From Semisulcospira habei (taxonomy: Eukaryota; Mollusca; Gastropoda; Semisulcospiridae), in contig BTPG01000002.1 in NCBI GenBank assembly GCA_036245525.1, positions 165,356,260 through 165,420,259 on the forward strand: a stretch of 64,000 bases of DNA, given 5' to 3'. The first letter of the stretch is position 1. Each line of letters starts with the position of its first letter. The notes below the pieces were generated by a model. That model was not told where the DNA came from and did no database searches. It saw only the letters and a list, made by a program, of their open reading frames with translations. The translations under genes and the position numbers were made by a program. Shown here in pieces: positions 1-12,055 of this stretch.

Positions 1-374
1 AATATATCCGTCAAGTGATCAAATGAATGAGATACATATGTTTTATGATGAACAGCTAGTTATGGGGGGGGGGGGGGGGGGGGGGGAAGGCACATACTTT
101 ATATAATGTACACGTACTATTTCTTTCAGTGTTTCCATCACCCACTCATAACACCATTAGGCTCAATGAGTTCTCATGTTTTGAGTGGTTTACAAAATAC
201 ATCTACTTGTTGCTGTTACATTATCTTCTTACTGGTTTTGACATTTCGCTGTAAGATTTACAGTCCCATACATTAAGCCTGTTCTGCCTAACGCACATGG
301 AGGTTGACTGTATCTTGATATGTGTGTGTAGGTAGCGTTTTGTTTCTGGTGGCAGTTTTGGCCTCACCTCCGCT
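1..374. other. Non-coding flank with G homopolymer
   Basis: No gene is recognised here. A run of 23 G lies at 64-86. The rest is ordinary AT-rich sequence leading into a LINE fragment that becomes recognisable near 375. Confidence 0.6.
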
Positions 375-1245
375 GTGCAAGTGGCCACCAGTAATATTTA
401 CAGAACTGATTCTTTAAGTACCTTGGCACTGTTCTGGACAAAAAAAAGTAAGTTTAGTCTTCATGTTGACAGTGTTTGCAGAAAGGCAAATCAGAGATTG
501 TATCTTTTGAGGAAATTGAAGTCCTTTGACGTTGATTCAGTCATTTTAGAAACAGTGTACAGATCTTTAATTGAAAGCATTCTCACTTTTAATGTCATAG
601 CATGGTTTGGAAACCTGACTGTAAGAGATAAGGCAAAGTTGACACGTGTCGTCAAACTGGCAGGCAAAATCGTTGGCCATGAGCAAAGATCTCTTTCTGG
701 ACTCTACGAGTTGTTTTGTAAGAGAAAAGCAGGCAAAATTATCCGTGACCCAACCCACCCCCTTCATGACGCATTCAAAATGTTGCCCTCCGGTAGACGA
801 CTGCGCGCTCCTTTGGCAAAACGTAGCGTGTACAAGCGCTCCTTCATTCCTACCGCCATCAGTATCCTAAACTCAAAACAACTGATGTTGGCCCATTCTC
901 CTCTTCATCCCTTCATTCTGCATTCAGCCTAAGCCTAACCCACCATACCATTTCCTCCTCTTGTTTCAGTCCCCCCCCCACCCCCCACCCCCCCACCCCC
1001 GCTTCTTTTAGCACGTGTGTATGCCTGATAGGGTGTGTGTGTGTGTTTGATATTGTGATGCTTGTATTTTTGTTGCATATATGTTGTACACACACATTAT
1101 TGTTATCATTACTTATGTCACTTGATTCCTTGTTTTTATTTAATTATCCTACACCAGTGCTGCAAAGAAAAATTTCCATATAAAATCTTTTTTATCTGGA
1201 CAATAAAGTTTTTGAATCTTTGAATCTTGAATCTTGAATCTGATG
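375..1245 (+). pseudogene. LINE 3' end (CR1/L2-like RT C-terminus plus tail)
   Basis: A 185-codon frame (375-932) matches the region after the RT palm in CR1/L2-type non-LTR retrotransposons: 'ANQRLYLLRKLKSF', 'ESILTFNVIAWFGN', and near the end 'HPLHDAFKMLPSGRRLRAP' and 'YKRSFIPTAISILN'. It has no upstream YADD motif, so the copy is 5'-truncated. The first codon is GTG and is not a real start. After the stop, a 3' UTR with pyrimidine and CACC-rich tracts runs to AATAAAG at about 1202, followed by a short TTGAATC-type tandem tail to about 1245, which suits LINE target-primed insertion. Family assignment is by motif only; the clade is less certain than the LINE identity. Confidence 0.8.
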
Positions 1246-1338
1246 ACTGCATGTGCAGGCTAGTTCACGGTATCAAAATGTGAACTGGGCAGCCTATTGT
1301 TTGAAGTGATCAGTGGTAGCTTCATCCATGATGTATGT

Positions 1339-1597
1339 GTATGCAAACCAAGGGGAATCACAGCGCTGGACAGACAACAGTTAGAGCCCCTGCCCCCGCC
1401 TATCAGGCACCCAATCGCCAGCCCACAGAGAAATACGCAGGTATAGAATAAGACGATCATTTCCATCCTTTGGAAATGATCGTCTTATTCTATACCTGCG
1501 TATTTCTCTGTGGGCTGGCGATTGGGTGCCTGATAGGCGGGGGCAGGGGATCTAACTGTTGTCTGTCCAGCGCTGTGATTCCCCTTGGTTTGCATAC
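1339..1597. repeat. Near-perfect inverted repeat, 126 bp arms
   Basis: The arms are 1339-1464 and 1472-1597, with a 7-base loop (ATCCTTT) and about one or two mismatches, so the DNA could fold into a long hairpin. The right arm continues in a repeat family that recurs at about 22,550-22,720, where no inverted partner is present. This therefore looks like a head-to-head duplication of an interspersed repeat. The two mirrored 68-80 codon frames here are artefacts of the palindrome. Confidence 0.9.
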
Positions 1598-2491
1598 AAT
1601 TCTGCCAGCGCTAGCCTCACCTATCTGGTTTGTGATGATGTATGTGTGCATTTGGCCACTGGTACTTTTTACAAAGGTGCTGTTTACAGAACTAGTGGCT
1701 GAGTATGCATATTATTATTAGTACTGTTATTGTTATCAGGTGTGGCCTTATCTCTAAGTTTTGGTGCCCCTGTGCATGAGGCCAACAGTACTTTTCACAG
1801 AACTGATGGCTGCATGTGCAGTGTGGTTAACTGTACACATGAAATTTGTAGGTGGGCAGCTAAAATACAGGCAGTCAATACAAGCCACTTTCTTAACCTG
1901 AAGTCTCTATATATAGGTTTTACAGTCCACTAATGCCCATCAGTATACAATTGTGCATGTCTTTTGTGGGTGTTCTGTGGTTTTGTGTGTGTATATGGGG
2001 TGAGGTTGAAAGTGGGGCGGTATGGCACCTATTACCGTGTATGTGTATGTACAAAACCTATATTACAAAGAAACATAAATTAATAATTTAAATAAATAGT
2101 TATTTGGGTTTAACGCCGCGCGGGTGACTATGGCCATCTCATGGCAGTTAAATAAATAAGATAAAGTAAGTCAAAGATACCTGGGACATATAAATGCTAA
2201 GTAAAGTATAGATTATGATCATGCACGGATGTACATTCTTTTGGTGGGTGTTCTGCGGTTTCGTGTGTGTAACTGGATTGGGGTTGGGAGCGAGCGGTAC
2301 GGCACCTATTACCATGTACGTGTATAAGACATTTATTCCCCAAGTAAAACGTTACAAGGATTTTTGTGTGGCATGGCGACAGTAAAATACATCCTCACTT
2401 GTAGGGCATTCATCATGTCATACACGCAGTTGGCGATCATCCTATATACAGCACTAAAAGATAGATAAACACAATATTAAACACAGATCAG

Positions 2492-2735
2492 TCATATGTC
2501 ACAAATCATGGAATCACGTTGTTCCATGCATGGTGATGTATTGAGGACAGCGTCTGGAAAAAAATTGCATCTGAATCGAGAGGTTCTGGCTTTAAAAGCA
2601 CGGAACCGCCAGCCAGAGGGCAGAAGCTCGAAGAGATGATTGGCTGGGTGTGACAGATCTGACAGAATAGTATTGGTGGCCACATGCATAGGGGCACCAT
2701 GGTGTATGTTCTTGAGCTGTATGCTGATGTGCATG
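2492..2735 (-). pseudogene. LINE RT C-terminal remnant
   Basis: The minus-strand translation has 'NHLFELLPSGWRFRAFKART' followed by 'SRFRCNFFPDAVLN'. This is the same C-terminal signature as the LINE fragments at 375-932 and 27,100-27,340. Only this short segment survives inside the degenerate repeat array, and a second frame covers the same stretch with a frameshift. It is a dead 5'-truncated copy. Confidence 0.65.
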
Positions 2736-3560
2736 TACAGAACCTACATTACAAACAAACAAAATAAATACATAAATAATTTAAATAAATAAGATAAAGT
2801 AAGTCTAAGGTACCTGGGATATAGGCATGCTAGGTAAAGGATAGATTAAAAATTATGAACATACACAGATGTGCATGTCCTTTGGTAGGTGTTCTGCGGT
2901 TTTATGTGTGTATTTAGGTAGGGGTTGGGAGCAGGCAGTATGGCACCTATTACCATCTATATATGTGTATATTTTCTTGTATGCTGATGTGTATGTACAA
3001 AACCTTCATTACAAACAAACAAAATAAATAAATAATTTAAATATATAGTTATTTGGGTTTAATGTCAAGCAGGCGACCAATGCCATCTCATGGCGGTTAA
3101 ATAAATAAGATAAAGTAAGTCAAGATACCTGGGACATATGAATGCTCAGTAGAGGATAGATTATGAACATGCACAGATGTAAGTGTCTTTTGGTGGATGT
3201 TCTCTGGTTGTGGAGTGGGGTTGGGAGTGGGCAGTATTACCATGTATGTGTATGTGAACATCAGCATATGTACAAAACCTACTTTTTAAACAAATAAAAA
3301 TAAATAATAAATTTAAATAACTAGGACATATGAATACCAAGTAAAGGATATATTATGAACATGCACAGATGTGCATGTCCTTTAATGGGTGTTCTGTGGT
3401 TTTGTATGTGGGGTGGGGAGCGGGTACCATATATGTGTGCATGTTATGTTCACATCATATATTACCATATATGTGTACATGTATGTTCTCATCTTGTATG
3501 CTGATGTCCCCCACCCGGGTCTGCCCTGGGGGACTTGGGTGGGGTTAACTACTTTTTAGT

Positions 3561-4196
3561 TCCCAGGGTCACAGGGTGGGTTTTCCCCTCTATTCTGGGG
3601 CATGTGTTTCTGTCTATCCTTGGTACATTCACCTGTATTTTCCTTTTTTAAACTCACCCTACTGTCTGCACTGCCTGTAGCTCTTGATATTGAATGTGCG
3701 TTGCTAAATGATCTGCTTATGTTTAGTTAGTGTATTAGACCGGCTGGCGACATACATTCAATATTCTATTTAGTTTGGTTTTTTTCACAAGCAGTGCAGG
3801 CACGTCTTGAGAAATCCAGACCAAAAAGGTGACTGCCAAGCGTGTGAAATGCAAAGAAGTACCCAACGGAGAAAAAACGCGCTTAGAAAAAACGGTACAA
3901 CACAATTTATTAATATTTCGGGTAAATACCCTTTGTCAAAATAGACAAACAAACAGAGACATTAGCCGCTACTTATCTTCATATGCAGAAGGAATGTGGC
4001 AACATGCCCCAGAATAGAGGGGAAAACCCACCCTGTGACCCTGAGTGGCCACATTCCTTCTGCATATGAAGATAAGTAGCGGCTAATGTCTCTGTTTGTT
4101 TGTCTATTTTGACAAAGGGTATTTACCCGAAATATTAATAAATTGTGTTGTACCGTTTTTTCTAAGCGTGTTTCTTTCTCCGTTGGGTACTTCTTT
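3561..4196. repeat. Foldback repeat with 148 bp arms
   Basis: The arms 3853-4000 and 4048-4196 are inverted complements with few mismatches. The 47-base loop (4001-4047) is itself the inverted complement of 3561-3607 (a CAGGGTGGGTTTTCCCC segment), so two inverted relationships are nested. Just outside the right arm, 4197-4247 carries a segment (TTGTTGCTGTCGGGAC core) that recurs as an insertion in the Polinton TIR at about 41,970-42,019. No coding capacity; the mirrored frames are palindrome artefacts. Confidence 0.85.
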
Positions 4197-4410
4197 ACGT
4201 CTTGAGAAAGTCTTGTTGCTGTCGGGACTTTAAGCAATGTACAATCAATCATTTTATGCTGATGTGTATGTGCAAACATACATCACAAACAAACAAACAA
4301 ACAAACAAATAAAATAATAAATTAATAAATAAAATAAGTTGGAGATACCTGGGACCTATGAATATGCATGTTAAGTAAAGGATAGATTATGAACATGCAC
4401 AGATGTATGC

Positions 4411-6304
4411 ATATTGAAAACAGATTTCCTCTCCTTGGTGGCCACTACCATACCACTATAATGATCATGTGCATCAAGGAATTCCTTCCATCCATAATTA
4501 AAAGGATAAATAATAAATAAATATGTAAGTGAATACATAAATGAATCAATAATAAATAAAACGTAATATAATGGAGAGGGTTACTATCTGTATTGTGTCT
4601 CATGCAGTCCCGATAAATCTTGATCATAAGAGTCCTTGTGAGTACTTGAGTGCGGATCAGTTGAATGGGTTGCAAAAACTAAAATTTTTATATTTAGGTG
4701 TTTAGCTGAACATGGTGATTTAGATGGAAACGGTTCGGAGATGGATTTCACTCTGCCTGGCTTGTGCTTAAGACCAGTCGGATACGAGTGTGCTTGACCA
4801 GTTAAAAATCCCATCTCCACTAATAATTAAAAAAAAAAAAAAAAGAGCAGACCTGCACTTAGAGCCGTTAGGCTGAAAAACAGACGAACAACATGCATGT
4901 TGTATCCGGACAAAAAGTCTTCAGAATATTGAAGATGGTCGGCAGACACATTGCACAACATGCACAAAGGGAGTTTACTTTCGATATGCTTTCCTCCCAC
5001 AAAAGACCGAGTTCTATGGAAAAGGCTGTTTTCAAGACCAGGAAAAATAACGTATTTGACGTTGATAAGATGTACTTCAATGTTCAAATCGAAAATAATC
5101 TCTCTTTCACTTCAGGAGCAAAGTAAAGTTGCATCAACCGTGCGCGTCTGACTTCTTTCGAAGGCATCTCGCTGACCGCCTAGCGACGCGAGTATCATCT
5201 TACCGCATTAAAAATAATACTTTTAAACTTATTTTATCGTATATATGTATGCATGTTTACTTGCTCATGATTTTAATTTACTCACTGGAATAAACTTGTA
5301 ACTTGTATGCTTGAAATTTGCAATGTTATGCACAAAAAATGTCTTGTACCTTATCTGGGCCGTGTACGAGGACTGGTTCCCTCACATCGAAAAATAGCTT
5401 TCGAAAAACACTTCTACAAAAATGTCTCCATCTTAAGGACAAATATTGTTGCCATGCATAAACTATATGGCATTAGTACTTTCGTTTCGTACCTGCAAAC
5501 CATTGTTACTCTTTTGACGAACTACTTAGTCTGCAGAAATTGCGTAAGCTGCTAGACTATTGCTAATTGCTACTGAACGCGCTTCGCCGCGCCCTGTTTC
5601 AGTGTTGTTTCTACCTATTTTATAAATAAGAACAACAAAAAAACGGATATATGGATTTAATACAATAAATTATCGCAATGGGTGGGCCTAAATACAACAG
5701 TTTATTGTGTTATTGCAATAGCTGTTGACAATGTACTCTGATTCGCTGATCGGTGACGAACAAAATCGTCAGACGATGATCTTTTGCGTACTTACGCACA
5801 TAAGCACGAATCCGTTACGAATTCTATCAGTTCCGAAACGGGTCCGAGACAACAGTTCGTGCAAGTAGTTTTTATGATTGTGTGTTTTCATTTGTCCGAT
5901 GTAGTATCGACTCTCGATTCCGATAGCGCAACAAATACACACAACTCTTTGTTTGTTCAGGGGGGTGCGATCGTTTTGGGTGTCGGATGTGTTCGGACCG
6001 AAAGTATAACGTAAATTGTGTCATACGTCGCGCGTTCTCACGGCGCTTCAGTGGTTCCCACAAACGCAGAATTCGGATGTCGCATGTTTTATATGGAAAA
6101 ACGCGCACCGTGTCGGTTTCGGATCGTATTATGGAAGCGTAGCTGAAGAAAACGATTTATTTTTAACGTTCGTTTGCAATTGCTTAAATTAGTTTCAGGC
6201 GCTTCGACTCCATTCAAAACGCTGTGAGGTAAGCAGTCGAATAGTCCCAGGCTATGGCTACAACGTCAATTGCTGGGTGAGTAAAAGGAGGACACGCACA
6301 CGAG

Positions 6305-6365
<61 letters not shown>

Positions 6366-6980
6366 CTCACAGCAAAACAGCAACAAGATACAAAGAAACT
6401 GAAAAAGCATTTGTTTATCTGACGCAGATTTATTTCTATGTTTTCATTGGTTATTCATCCATCCACATTGCCCGTCCGTTCATCCATCCGTCCATCTATC
6501 CATCGATCCCGTACTCACCATGGTGTATCTGTGTATGCGTGTGTGTGTGCGTTCGTGCGTGCGTTCGTGTACAGAGGACCAGAGGCGGCTTCTCTATTCC
6601 TGGGAAACAAGGAGGAAAAGGTAATGTGATTCTTGTGTAATCCAGACTTCCAGTGTACATGACAAATAAAAACAAAATATTATTTAGAAAGTGCCTTCGC
6701 GCGTGCGCGAAAACACACAAAGAGTTTCCTCAAGAATAAAGGTCTGGGAAAGGGCAATAACAATCTCCGCTGCGTGCGCATACCGGGCTTGTGAGAAAAT
6801 GGTAGAAAACTTTCACAAACATTGTGCACCTTTTTATTTTCGAATTTTTGTTATCGAAACATGTTTTGTTCAACATCCCTTTAACCCCTCGTGTATGCAG
6901 TCACCGGCACTGTTCACTGTTCGCGAGACTGCATGCAGAAGTGGGTTAATGTTAATTATAATATGAATTATTTTCATCAG
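4411..6980. other. Intergenic or intron-like DNA, no supported gene
   Basis: I see no conserved protein here. Features are an A-run at 4830-4845 closing a possible retroposed segment, a segment at 5,569-5,640 whose inverted relative lies at about 8,930-9,000 (both with ACGCGCT(T/C)CGCCGCG and a TTTATAAATA(A/G)GAACAAC core), and a (CA)n microsatellite at about 6308-6364. The short frames across it lack family signatures. Confidence 0.5.
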
Positions 6981-7141
6981 CTGGTGAAGGATGCTGTCCA
7001 CGGAAACATCAAGATCCCCCCTCTGTGTGTGGAAATCATGGACACCCCCCAGTTCCAGCGGCTGCGGGACATCAAACAGCTAGGTGGGGCGCCGTACGTC
7101 TACCCGGGAGGTTCACACAGCAGATTTGAACACAGCCTGGG
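6981..7141 (+). CDS. SAMHD1: SAMHD1-like exon: start of HD domain
   Basis: The exon follows an acceptor TTTTCATCAG (ends 6980). It encodes '[20 protein letters not shown]', then '[15 protein letters not shown]' and '[12 protein letters not shown]'. These match the family's 'D-HG-I...[17 protein letters not shown]' block; the His of the RFEHSLG segment is the first HD-domain metal ligand in known members. It ends in phase 2 (GG) before GTCGGT. Reading through the donor gives a stop after four codons, consistent with an intron. Confidence 0.85.
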
Positions 7142-8075
7142 GTCGGTTCTCTACTAATTAATTTTGAAACCCTTTTAAATTAATGATTAATCCATCGGTT
7201 CTGCGCATCTTGTAACTTACAGAGGTCACTTTCGTTTACCTTTTAGTACACTGTACCCCGGGTACACTATCTTGTATCACTCTGGACCCAGGGCACAGTC
7301 GTCTGTGTGAGAGTGTAGCCCTCCTTTCTCGCCAGCAAAGAAAGTGCCGCGAATTTTTCGGTTTCCAGTTGTTCCAAAATGAAAGCTGTTCCGACAGTAC
7401 GCCCTGTTTCTAGTCTTTGGTTCTGCCATGCACCAGCGATCTAACAGAGGAAATCTATTCACTAACTAGCCCTATATTCATGCTGTACCAAGTATCCCCC
7501 CCCCACCCCCGCCACAACACCAACACCCCCTCCCCCAAAACAAAACAAAACAACAACAACAAAAAAACAAAAAACAAAAAAATCAAAATCATATAATTTA
7601 TAAAATACATTAAAAAAACTAAAAAATTGAAATAAAAATAAGATTCAGTCGATTACTGCAGCGAACGTCGCGATCGTGACCTCTACCAAAGACTTGGAAA
7701 GCAGGGTTAACTGTCACACAAGACAGTGTATTCCGAATACAGAGTAACACAGATCAGAACAGTGTCCAACAAAAGTATATGACAGTGACCACTTTAGCTT
7801 TATATACAATTTAAACTATCATACCATACAAAACATCCGGTGATATGAATTTATGAAGGGGATTATTCATCATGCGCATAGCTGTGCTTTAGAGCACTGA
7901 CTTCATTCATTTGTGTAGAGCCGCTGGTTCATTATCTAGGCCAGTGCAATCCGGCCTGTAATCAGTACGATCCTGTCAGATCAGTTGTAACTGCAGCTTA
8001 ATATCTCAGAAAGGAAAAGTCCGACGTCGGCCCGATGACCTTTTGTGTATTCAGTTGCAATGACTCTTTCAACAG

Positions 8076-8241
8076 AGTGTGCCACCTGGCCGGGCGCCTG
8101 ATGAGGAAACTCCGGAAACAACGACCAGACAGGATCAGTGAAAAGGACGTGATGTGTGTGCAGATTGCAGGCCTTTGTCATGACATCGGTCACGGCCCCT
8201 TCTCCCACGCCTTTGAGAAACTGTTTCCCCCGAAAGTCAAA
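8076..8241 (+). CDS. SAMHD1: SAMHD1-like exon: HD motif
   Basis: The acceptor TCTTTCAACAG precedes 8076 and the donor GTAAGG starts at 8242. The exon completes the split Gly codon from the previous exon, then reads '[15 protein letters not shown]', '[20 protein letters not shown]' and '[16 protein letters not shown]'. The [11 protein letters not shown] segment holds the adjacent His-Asp metal ligands that name the HD superfamily, so the catalytic centre looks intact in this exon. It ends in phase 0, which matches the phase-0 start of the exon at 10404. Confidence 0.88.
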
Positions 8242-9436
8242 GTAAGGTTGGAGATATGAACTGCAAGGGGTAGTTCTTGAAAGGAAGAACCCAACTTTAT
8301 TTCTGAGTTTGTACCTTTTGGTCAGACTGCGTTAGCTACCGCAGTCGCATTATGACACACTAACCTACTCTGAGAAAAACCCATAACTGCGGAAGTGTTG
8401 AACCTTTTAACAGAACGCAGCTGCAAGACGCATAGATCCTCATGAACCTCGCAGTTGCTAAAATCTTGCTGAAATCACGATGCATCTGCGTACCTTTGAC
8501 TACTTGGGATCTTTCACGCCGAATTAACAGTGATTTAAAAAACACAGGCTGTGTTCGCTGGCAGTGAAGGACTACAGTATTCAGTATCGTTTTTTGTTGT
8601 GTGTATTTTTTGGTTGTTATTTTGCTTTTAAAAAAGTTGCCCCAACAAAAAGAAGAATTAAAACTTAAAAAAGCAGCCATTCAAGTGGAAGGATACAGCT
8701 GGAATAGCTTAACTGGCGCTTGCAAGCGCCAAACGATTCTGGCACCGCCCTTGAACTGTCGTGGTCTGTATACCTTGCTGAGCTATTATGTGGGTCTGAT
8801 GAGGACACCTCCCTCCCATATCTCGGAATTTAGAATTCTGGGCTTAATGTGATTATGCTGGCCGTGTGCCGTGCCCTGGGCGATTAAAGAAACACAATAA
8901 TCGACTATTACACGATAAACTATTTTTGTTGTTCCTATTTATAAAACAGGAACAACTTTGCGACGAGACGCGGCGGAGCGCGTTCCGTAGCATGCACCTG
9001 ACGTCATGGCGGGCGGGTCTCAAATTCTTGTAAATAAGTAACAAGATAACAAGAAGGGCAATGCCCTTATGGCTTACGTGTATCGACCGATCCACACATG
9101 TCTGACAAAAAACGTTTCTTGTAAAAATATGGCTATTTTTCACATTTATATTTCCTGAGCTCTTGTGACCCTTGACCTTTCCGAGGGTTCATCCAAATTA
9201 GTTTGCATAGATAGGTCTTACCATCAGGTATCTCTGTAGCAAGTTTGGGTTCGAAGTTGTGAATAAGTCTGACTGTTCCAACTATCGGGGAATTACCCTG
9301 CTGTCCATTGCTGGGAAAATCCTTCAAGGCTGCTCCTGAATCGGCTGGATCTTGATAATCTTCAGTAATCAGACCGAATGAGAATGTAACTCAACAGCCG
9401 TCTGTCATGTTGTAAGTGTTGACGTGATATTTTCAG

Positions 9437-9484
9437 GGCGATGCAAACGACGGAAGAGGCCCTGAGAAAAAGTTCCTCTACGAG
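9437..9484 (+). pseudogene. Duplicated, out-of-order SAMHD1-like exon
   Basis: This is an extra copy of the segment at 11626-11673, encoding a '[11 protein letters not shown]' then 'FLYE' block with an acceptor TATTTTCAG and donor GTACTA. It lies before the exon at 10404, which in the family precedes the FLYE block, so it is out of place. It differs from the downstream copy by one base (Lys for Arg before FLYE). The duplication covers about 9,341-9,561 versus 11,533-11,751. Whether it is ever spliced in is unknown; its length (48 nt) would keep the frame. Confidence 0.65.
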
Positions 9485-9949
9485 GTACTATAATTTAATA
9501 TGTGTTTCTCTGTTTTCTGCCACACAATTGTCTGTGAGTGTCTGTCTGTGTCTCTGTGTGTAAGGAACCAGTTTCATAGCCAAGAAATGAGACGGGTCAT
9601 GTGCTGTTTTTTTTTTGTATTTTGTGCATGGCAAATGTGCAGCTGGTGGGCGGTAGTGTTTTTTTTAGGGAATTGAACAATTAGGGGATGACTGGGACTG
9701 ACTAAGGCTAAGAGACTGGACAGTACGGAAACAACACTGTGGTCCGTGGCCTGTCAAGCTGTCGCTAGTCCGCAGAGCGTACAAATGGCGAGAAGCGCCG
9801 TGTGTCCGTTTGTATTTGTGTATGCCAGTGTGTTTGTGGATCAGAGGGGTTAGGGTGGAGGGAGATGGATCAGAAGGATAAGCTTGAAATAGGAACAACT
9901 ATGGGCGGGGCATCCCATCTTGGTTTTTTATTTTAAATTATATATTTTA

Positions 9950-10040
9950 ATAATAATAAATAATAATAATACATAGTTTTTATATAGCGCCCTTCCCCAC
10001 GGACAGCAAGCTCGGAGCGCTTTATATTAAAAAGGAGAAA
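9950..10040. repeat. Interspersed TATAGCGCC...AGCGCTTTA-type repeat
   Basis: An AATAATAATA-rich stretch is followed by 'TATATAGCGCCCTTCCCCA' and, about 30 bases on, 'GCTCGGAGCGCTTTATATTA'. The paired GCGCC and AGCGCTTT blocks resemble a short repeat I associate with marine invertebrate genomes, probably a SINE-like or MITE-like end. Boundaries are not visible. Confidence 0.4.
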
Positions 10041-10105
10041 AATTAGAACGCACTCACTCTTTAAATAAACATCTGCTCGCACCATGTAGGCGCATTCTTA
10101 ACACG

Positions 10106-10220
<115 letters not shown>

Positions 10221-10403
10221 GCCTACCTACATGGGCTACCCATATACGAAAACAGCCAACATTTCCAGGCAGCACATCAAGACTAAGCTAATCTTGATAT
10301 GCTACATGGAAAAGATGGGTCTTCAAATTTGTTTTGAAGGTCATCAGGGTAGGGGATAGACGGACATGCAGTTTTATCAAAGCTTTTGTTTGGATTTTTA
10401 AAG

Positions 10404-10553
10404 CATGAGAAGATCGCAGCCCTAATGATAGACCACATGCTGGAGGAAGGACTGAGGAAGAAGTTCGAGGAGTGGGAGTGGCACGATGAGAAGGGGGACG
10501 TTCAGAAGGGGCTCGATAACAACGACATAGAGTTCATCAAGCGGCTCATCGAG
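10404..10553 (+). CDS. SAMHD1: SAMHD1-like exon: post-HD helices
   Basis: The exon begins after ATTTTTAAAG and ends at GAG before GTAGGA. It encodes 50 residues: 'HEKIAALMIDHMLEEGLRKK', an acidic 'EEWEWHDEKGD' stretch, and 'GLDNNDIEFIKRLIE'. In SAMHD1 proteins the HD core is followed by 'HE-GS-MMFEHLI...' and then 'EDICFIKEQI'; the same spacing and hydrophobic pattern are visible. Both ends are phase 0. The acidic middle segment is longer than in vertebrate relatives as I remember them. Confidence 0.7.
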
Positions 10554-11532
10554 GTAGGACTGCCTGGTAACACACTGGTTCATGCGAGTACAGCGAACGT
10601 ACAATAGTATGCATGGAGGTGGACTGGAATAGTCGGGTTGGTCTACGCCAGAAGTCCTAGCCTACCGATTGTCATGACAGTCGGCTAAGAGTTCTGGCCA
10701 ACTCCAGGCCGCCCTTTTCAGTTCACATGCACACACCATACCCGCTGAATGATGGAACTTAAAAAAAAACCCACAATACACTGTTTTGTGTGCAGAATAT
10801 TCGCCAAAAAGTATACGTCAGTTAGATATTAGACTTACGCAAAAGTTATATGCTGAGAGAGGAAAAAAACAACAACCAAAGTACGTGATATTGAGATTTC
10901 AACCTGGATGGCTGAACATGATTTTCTTCAGAATCGAAATGATGAGTAATAGCAACCGATTAGCCACGCCGCAGGCCTACATTTACTCACGCGGGTCACG
11001 TGATCAGACAGGGAGTCACGTATATGGCGTTGTGGTCCCAAAAGTCACATGCAGGTTAATTTTGTGAAAATCGCGTCGATTTTGTGTTGGTTTGTCTTGT
11101 TGTCAGATAATTAGGCGGTAGTTCACAGGCAACTGATCATGGCTTTTTAATAGTTAATCAACAAAAGACCGGAAGTGCCCTTTTAAAACAATCCAAGTAA
11201 CAGTTAGAAAATCACCGTTATACCAGTTACTAGCGGAACATATAACTTTTATTATCACAAGACAAACCAAAACAACATTGACGGTATTTTCACAGAAATA
11301 ACCTGTATGTGCCTTTTATCGTAAGCCACAACGCCTATCCCATGAACGCAGAAGGCCATCGGGCCGACGTTGGCCGCTGTTGGCTCGCGCACGGCCGTAT
11401 ACCCTCTTTCGCATTGGGTATATATTTATTCTTGTGTACTTTGAAGAAAAGTTATTTTGTCTTTCCGTTGTCCTGTTTATTGCTGTTGGCTATTTCCTCG
11501 CATTTTACATGGTAGGCAGTCACCTTGCTGGT

Positions 11533-11751
11533 TTGGATCTTGATAATCTTCAGTAATCAGACCGAATGAGAATGGAACTCAACAGCCGTCTGTCATGTTG
11601 TAAGTGTTGACGTGATATTTTCAGGGCGATGCAAACGACGGAAGAGGCCCTGAGAAAAGGTTCCTCTACGAGGTACTATAATTTAATATGTGTTTCTCTG
11701 TTTTCTGCCACACAATTGTCTGTGAGTGTCTGTCTGTGTCTCTGTGTGTCT
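11533..11751 (+). repeat. Direct duplication of 9,341-9,561
   Basis: The segment from 'TGGATCTTGATAATCTTCAG' through the FLYE exon and the 'TGTGTTTCTCTGTTTTCTGC' intron start is nearly identical to 9,341-9,561, with only a few substitutions. The downstream copy continues into a TGTCTGTCTGTG-type simple repeat to about 11,830. Such similarity between two intronic copies suggests a recent segmental duplication or gene conversion. Confidence 0.85.
11626..11673 (+). CDS. SAMHD1: SAMHD1-like exon or exon start (FLYE block)
   Basis: Sixteen codons between ATTTTCAG and GTACTA encode '[16 protein letters not shown]'. In the family this block ends in '[20 protein letters not shown]'. The exon breaks exactly after FLYE and the continuation is not found in the remaining window. 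A second copy sits at 9437-9484. Confidence 0.55.
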
Positions 11752-12055
11752 ATCTGTGTCTCTGTGTGCCTGTCTGTGTCTCTGTCAGTGTCTATGTGTG
11801 TCTGTCTGTGTGTCTGCCTGTGTCTGTCATAGAGCTTTGACTAATGCAAATCCGCTGCGCTACCGCGTGCGCGCCAACGCCTACTAATGCTCAAGACAGA
11901 TTACAAGGGAAGAAACGAGATATTTTAGCTGTGGCCGAAAGTATCCTGGACCTCTTTCTCAACATACAGAATTGAACGTTAAACCCTTTAGTAGAGTGCC
12001 GTGAAAGAAGCCCCTGTGCACTGCATTGTTTTCTGCCGTGTTTACTCTAAGAGCT

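Larger units (their letters stand above)
1930..4410. repeat. Degenerate long-period repeat array
   Basis: A unit containing 'GATGTGCATGTC', a GGTGTTCTGTGGTTTTGTGTG-like segment, 'GGCACCTATTACCATGTA', 'GTACAAAACCTACATTACAAA', an AAATAAATAA-rich stretch and 'GATACCTGGGACATATGAATGC' recurs at about 1,950, 2,220, 2,720, 2,870, 3,000, 3,180, 3,370 and again at 4,260-4,400. Periods vary (roughly 150-320 bp) and copies carry indels. The array is interrupted by a LINE remnant (2,492-2,735) and a foldback repeat (3,56x-4,196). No convincing gene lies in it. Confidence 0.75.

Noticed and set aside
1260..1721. Two mirrored frames with identical peptides
   Set aside because: They are the two arms of one palindrome.
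4690..4845. tRNA-derived SINE with Pol III boxes
   Set aside because: A GGTTCGGA word and an A-run are present, but no convincing A box at the right spacing; evidence too thin.
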